Assembly: GCF_947387515.1 (NCBI RefSeq)
Contig: NZ_CANDOB010000001.1
Span: 372,001-436,000 of the forward strand
Reading direction: 5' to 3'
Origin: Alkalihalobacillus sp. CinArs1
GTDB lineage: Bacteria > Bacillota > Bacilli > Bacillales > Guptibacillaceae
Length of the DNA stretch: 64,000 nt
Program-made: the position numbers and the translations under genes
The notes under the pieces: generated by a model
What the model was told of the DNA's origin: nothing
Database searches by the model: none
What the model saw: only the letters and a program-made list of their open reading frames with translations
Part shown: positions 60,225 through 64,000 of the stretch, piece after piece
How the letters are laid out: the number at the start of each line of letters is the position of its first letter
Position numbering within the stretch: the stretch's first letter is position 1

Positions 60225-61457
60225 TTAACGAGATACATCCTTGTCCATTACTAAGGCCTCTTCTGGATGCAACACATTACTATCTCCTTGAATCGTATTA
60301 GGATATTTAATTCCAGCTCCTGTATTCAGTATAACAACCTTTTCATTCTCCTTAATCCAATTTTGCTCACGAAGGGCTCTCGCTGCTGCGAACGCCGCCG
60401 CACCTTCAGGACATACGAATGCGCCCTCAAAAGATGAAACCGTCCTCAACTCACTCATGATAGAATCTTCACTAACCGATATCGCACACCCTTCCGTCTG
60501 TCTAATCGCATCAAGAATTAGAAAATCTCCTAGCGCTTTCGCAACGTTAATTCCAAATGCTATCGTTGAGGCATCCTGCCACGGTTCTGCATAAGATTGT
60601 CCTTCCTCCCAGGCTTTCACGATTGGAGCACACCCTTCGCTTTGAACAGCGACGAGTCTCGGCATTTTCATTTCATCGATCCACCCTAGCTCTTGCAACT
60701 CCCTAAGCGCCTTGTATATACCGATCAACCCCACACCGCCACCTGTAGGATAAAGAATGACATCCGGCACTTCCCAATGAAACTGCTCAGCAATCTCGAG
60801 CCCCATCGTTTTTTTCCCTTCTATCCGATACGGCTCCTTAAGGGTTGAAGCATCGAACATTCCATACTCTTTCACAGCGTTCGCAACGATTTTCCCAGCA
60901 TCACCGATCAGTCCATCGACAAGAAAAAGGTTCGCACCCGCCGCAAGGCACTCCTTTTTTGTTACTTCCGGCGCATCAACTGGCATGACGATCGTAGATG
61001 ATATACCTGCTCTTGCACAGTAAAGCGACCAGGCTGCCCCAGCGTTTCCGTTCGTTGGCATCGCAAGCTCCGTCACACCCACTTCTTTTGCTTTTGAGAC
61101 ACCCACCGCTGCCCCCCTTGCCTTGAACGAACCGGTTGGCACAAGGCCTTCATCTTTCATATAAAGATTTGGAATGTTCATGTCTTTTCCTACCACATCC
61201 ATCTTAATGATAGGACTCATGCCTTCACCTAGTGATACGACGTTCTCCTCCCTTTTGACAGGAAGTAGCTCATGATAACGCCATAAATCAGGGCGACGTT
61301 CATTAAGGTGCTCAGGACGCAACACTTTCTTAAGCTCTTCCATGTAATACGCAACAAGTAACGGCGATCCGCATTTACATAGCTGATTTTGATCCTCTGT
61401 GTCATAGTTCTTACCACACTTTGGACAGTACAAATGAGAAACAAAACTGTATTTCAT
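60225..61457 (-). CDS. Threonine synthase
   Basis: This 410-residue fold-type II PLP enzyme converts O-phosphohomoserine to threonine. The N-terminus is a zinc-ribbon-like segment (YCPKCGKNY and LCKCGSP), seen in the archaeal-like threonine synthases. The PLP lysine is in TGSFKARGAAVG near residue 113, and the phosphate-binding loop is YPTGGGVGLIG. The end shows the INTGAGIKYP-type motif (LNTGAGIKYP). GGAGGATAATCG precedes the ATG. It is not next to hom or thrB, so it could be a second copy or a related threonine dehydratase-like enzyme. Confidence 0.78.
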   Translation of the reverse strand: MKYSFVSHLYCPKCGKNYDTEDQNQLCKCGSPLLVAYYMEELKKVLRPEHLNERRPDLWRYHELLPVKREENVVSLGEGMSPIIKMDVVGKDMNIPNLYMKDEGLVPTGSFKARGAAVGVSKAKEVGVTELAMPTNGNAGAAWSLYCARAGISSTIVMPVDAPEVTKKECLAAGANLFLVDGLIGDAGKIVANAVKEYGMFDASTLKEPYRIEGKKTMGLEIAEQFHWEVPDVILYPTGGGVGLIGIYKALRELQELGWIDEMKMPRLVAVQSEGCAPIVKAWEEGQSYAEPWQDASTIAFGINVAKALGDFLILDAIRQTEGCAISVSEDSIMSELRTVSSFEGAFVCPEGAAAFAAARALREQNWIKENEKVVILNTGAGIKYPNTIQGDSNVLHPEEALVMDKDVSR

Positions 61458-61793
61458 CGATTATCCTCCAGTAATTTTATTTGAATTTTCTGAACATAAG
61501 TAGTATAACCAAGTATAACAGAACGATTTTTACAGTTCTATTGAACAAATTTTTTTATAAGGAAATATATTACCCCTACATTTATTACGCATAAATGATT
61601 GAACATTAAATTTTATTGAAAACCAATTGACTTTTAGGATACACAAAACTATTAATAGTGTTATACTATATAATAATTGTTACACTATATTTAAATCTTT
61701 TATAATTATATAGTGACACATTAGTTTGTTATTTTCTATACATAGAACTCTAGTCCATACGAATTTAAATTCTAAGAGATAAGGAGATTGATA
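61458..61793. other. Intergenic control region of ppsR-ppdK
   Basis: This 336-bp AT-rich gap contains no ORF with a ribosome binding site. It has a possible promoter (TTGACT at 61627, TATTAA at 61650) and three related boxes described separately. Confidence 0.5.
61627..61720 (+). promoter_or_regulatory. Promoter and repeated operator-like boxes before ppsR
   Basis: TTGACT (61627-61632) and TATTAA (61650-61655) are 17 bp apart. Just downstream are AGTGTTATACT (61657-61667), ATTGTTACACT (61676-61686) and, inverted, ATATAGTGACACA (61707-61719). The three share a TGTTAYACT-like core. The spacing and orientation suggest a repressor binding around the start site. CcpN, the gluconeogenesis repressor, is a candidate from my recollection of its site, but this is inference. 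Confidence 0.4.
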
Positions 61794-62612
61794 GTGACGA
61801 ATAAGGAAACGGTCTATGTTGTATCTGATTCCGTAGGTGAAACCGCCGAAATAATGGTGAAAGCTGTAGCTAGTCAATTTTTCGGCCGAGAAGTCAATAT
61901 TAAACACTTTTCTTATGTAGAGAACACACAGGACATTAACAATGTTATTACTGCGTCCAAGTACAGTAATTCCATCATCGCTTACACGATCGTTTTAGAG
62001 GGTTTAAAGCACCATCTAGACGCAAAAGCACATCAAGAAGAAGTGGTCGTTGTTGATTTGATGCAACCTTTGTTAGACGCCTTCACAAAGAAATTTAATA
62101 TAGAGCCACGTCGTCAACCTGGACAAATGCGGAAGCTAGACGAGGACTATTTTAAGCGAGTGGAAGCGATTGAGTTTGCTGTAAAATACGATGATGGTCA
62201 GGAAGTTTGGGGACTAAAGCATGCAGACATCGTGTTAGTAGGGGTGTCTAGAACATCGAAGACCCCACTTTCAATGTACTTAGCCAACAAGCAATATAAG
62301 GTAGCGAATATACCGCTCATTCCAGAAGTTCCTCCTCCTCAAGAATTATTTAATGTACCAAGAAAGAAATGCATCGGGTTGATGATTTCACCTGAGAAAC
62401 TATATGAGATCAGAAAAGAACGATTAAAAAGTCTTGGTTTAACAAACTCAGCCAACTATGCATCACTCGATCGAATCTTCGATGAAATGACAAGCGCTGA
62501 AAACATTATGAAACGAATAGGATGTCCAGTGATCGATGTTTCTAATAAAGCGATTGAAGAGACAGCTGATATTATCTTATCCATCATTAATAAAAGGGAG
62601 AGCTTTAAATAA
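61794..62612 (+). CDS. ppsR: Pyruvate, phosphate dikinase regulatory protein
   Basis: The protein has 272 residues from the GTG spaced seven bases after AAGGAG; a TTG two codons upstream is too close. It belongs to the DUF299/PDRP family. These proteins use ADP to phosphorylate, and Pi to dephosphorylate, the active-site threonine of PPDK or PEP synthase. The P-loop-like motif GVSRTSKTP lies at residues 150-158. N-terminal SDSVGETAE and central YTIVLEGLKHH are family marks. Its stop overlaps the ppdK start by one base, which shows that the target is the adjacent dikinase. Confidence 0.93.
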   Translation: MTNKETVYVVSDSVGETAEIMVKAVASQFFGREVNIKHFSYVENTQDINNVITASKYSNSIIAYTIVLEGLKHHLDAKAHQEEVVVVDLMQPLLDAFTKKFNIEPRRQPGQMRKLDEDYFKRVEAIEFAVKYDDGQEVWGLKHADIVLVGVSRTSKTPLSMYLANKQYKVANIPLIPEVPPPQELFNVPRKKCIGLMISPEKLYEIRKERLKSLGLTNSANYASLDRIFDEMTSAENIMKRIGCPVIDVSNKAIEETADIILSIINKRESFK

Positions 62613-64000
62613 TGGACAACAAATTTGTATTCTTATTTGATCATTCCAAAAATGGCGGCAAGGAACTACTCGGCGGTAAGGGAGCAAATTTAGCAGAGAT
62701 GACGCGTATCGGATTGCCCGTACCGTACGGTTTTACAATATCTACTGCCGCTTGCAGAGCCTACTATGATGCCGGACAAACGATTTCTCCTGAAGTCAAA
62801 TCACAAGTATTAGAAGCATTAAAAACACTTGAAAACAAGACTGATAAACAATTTGGTAATCCGATCAATCCACTCCTCGTATCGGTACGATCAGGAGCTG
62901 TTCATTCGATGCCAGGGATGATGGACACTGTACTCAATCTTGGAATGAACGATGATACAGTAAGAGGTATGGCAGAACTTACAAATAATCCTCGTTTCGC
63001 ATATGATTCTTACCGTCGCTTTATTCAAATGTTCAGCAACGTCGTGCTAGATATTGATCACTACCATTTTGAACATCTGCTAGAAGACTTTCGAGAAAAA
63101 CATGGATACCAATCTGATACAGAACTATCAGCCGAAGATTGGAAAGTAGTGATCGAAGAATTCAAAACAATCGTACGTCAACAAGCGAACAGAAGCTTTC
63201 CTGAAGATCCTAAGGACCAACTTTTTCTTACGATCGATGCCGTGTTTGATTCATGGAACAATCAGCGTGCAGTCCTTTATCGCCGCCTCCACGACATTCC
63301 GGGTCATCTTGGGACAGCTGTTAATATTCAAAGCATGGTATTTGGAAATATGGGAGAAGATTCTGGAACTGGCGTTGCTTTTACCCGCAACCCATCCACT
63401 GGAGAGTCAAAGCTTTATGGAGAATATTTAATCAATGCGCAAGGCGAGGATGTCGTTGCAGGGATCCGTACTCCACGCCCGATTTCCACCCTAAAAGATG
63501 AAATGCCAGATGTGTTTAAGCAATTGGTAGATACGTGCAACCTATTAGAAGATCACTACAAAGATATGCAGGACATTGAGTTTACTGTTGAACGCGGAAA
63601 ACTATTTATCCTTCAAACGCGAACAGGAAAAAGAACTGCTCAAGCAGCGATTCGAATTGCTGTAGAAATGGTAAAGGAAAAGATTATGGATCAACGGACA
63701 GCGCTGCTACGCGTCGATCCTGATCAGCTAAGTCAGCTTCTGCACCACCGCCTCGATCCTAACAATAAGAGTAGCCAGTTAACGACCGGCTTGCCTGCTT
63801 CCCCAGGCGCAGCCACAGGAATCGTCGTTTTTGATGCGGATGAAGCTGAGGTACGATCAAAGAATAAAGAAAGAGTGATCCTCGTTCGTCCTGAAACGAC
63901 ACCTGATGATATTCATGGAATCGTGGCTGCTCAAGCTACTGTTACGAGCAGAGGTGGCATGACGAGCCATGCAGCTGTCGTAGCTCGAGGGATGGGAAAA
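62612..64000 (+). CDS. ppdK: Pyruvate, phosphate dikinase (3' end outside window)
   Basis: The first 463 codons are in the window and the frame stays open to the edge. PPDK interconverts pyruvate, ATP and Pi with PEP, AMP and PPi. The N-terminal nucleotide-binding domain begins FLFDHSKNGGKELLGGKGANLAEM and carries VRSGAVHSMPGMMDTVLNLG. The phosphohistidine domain ends the visible part, with catalytic His453 in GGMTSHAAVVARGMGK; Thr451, two residues before it, is the expected target of PpsR. The usual family length is near 880 residues, so about half is seen. It gives the cell a reversible PEP-pyruvate step. Confidence 0.96.
   Translation, partial: MDNKFVFLFDHSKNGGKELLGGKGANLAEMTRIGLPVPYGFTISTAACRAYYDAGQTISPEVKSQVLEALKTLENKTDKQFGNPINPLLVSVRSGAVHSMPGMMDTVLNLGMNDDTVRGMAELTNNPRFAYDSYRRFIQMFSNVVLDIDHYHFEHLLEDFREKHGYQSDTELSAEDWKVVIEEFKTIVRQQANRSFPEDPKDQLFLTIDAVFDSWNNQRAVLYRRLHDIPGHLGTAVNIQSMVFGNMGEDSGTGVAFTRNPSTGESKLYGEYLINAQGEDVVAGIRTPRPISTLKDEMPDVFKQLVDTCNLLEDHYKDMQDIEFTVERGKLFILQTRTGKRTAQAAIRIAVEMVKEKIMDQRTALLRVDPDQLSQLLHHRLDPNNKSSQLTTGLPASPGAATGIVVFDADEAEVRSKNKERVILVRPETTPDDIHGIVAAQATVTSRGGMTSHAAVVARGMGK

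Overview
The window is a stretch of chromosome from a low-to-moderate GC, endospore-forming member of the Bacillaceae. The gene order from about 3.5 kb to 59.5 kb closely follows the yrhC ... yrxA region of Bacillus subtilis. It includes mccB-mccA-mtnN-yrrT, yrzA-yrrS-pbpI-greA-udk-yrrM-mltG, yrzB-ruvX-yrzL-alaS, recD2-yrrB-mnmA-iscS-cymR-rarA, 6S RNA-aspS-hisS, yrvJ-dtd-rel-apt-recJ, secF-secD-comN-spoVB, yajC-tgt-queA-ruvB-ruvA and bofC-yebC-coxA-safA-niaR. Sporulation genes (spoVB, bofC, coxA, safA, an RsfA-type regulator) mark a spore former. It is not B. subtilis itself: secD and secF are separate genes, luxS sits inside the mtnN-mccAB operon, safA is hugely repeat-expanded and followed by a kinase-like gene, and a pyruvate phosphate dikinase (PPDK) is present. 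A Fictibacillus-like or related genus is possible, but the sequence alone does not settle this.

Region 1 (1-3.5 kb) is the least ordinary part. A vegetative-looking promoter drives a leftward array of very small peptides with strong ribosome binding sites, some of YrzI type. Divergent from it is a two-gene operon for an ion-driven motor: a MotA/TolQ/ExbB-type protein with a long cytoplasmic coiled-coil tail, and a MotB/OmpA-type partner.

Region 2 (3.5-7.8 kb) is the SAM-recycling and reverse transsulfuration operon yrrT-mtnN-luxS-mccA-mccB-yrhC, which turns SAH/MTA into homocysteine and then cysteine. A palindromic candidate operator precedes it, and CymR, its likely regulator, is encoded at 25 kb.

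Region 3 (7.9-19.4 kb) holds envelope, transcription and translation genes (pbpI, mltG, greA, udk, ruvX, alaS with a T-box). Region 4 (19.5-28.4 kb) holds recD2, a TPR protein, the tRNA thiolation pair iscS-mnmA, cymR, rarA and an RsfA-like regulator. Region 5 (28.4-39.7 kb) carries 6S RNA, hisS-aspS with a T-box, a cell-wall amidase, and the stringent response and nucleotide genes dtd-rel-apt-recJ. Region 6 (40-53.4 kb) has membrane transport and protein export (CDF, SecDF, YajC), spoVB, the queuosine pair queA-tgt and ruvAB. Region 7 (53.4-59.5 kb) begins with three tandem palindromic repeats and continues with bofC, yebC, coxA, a kinase-like gene, safA and niaR. Region 8 (59.7-64 kb) has a small membrane protein, threonine synthase, and the ppsR-ppdK pair; ppdK runs off the right edge. 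No transposase, prophage, CRISPR, rRNA or tRNA gene was seen.
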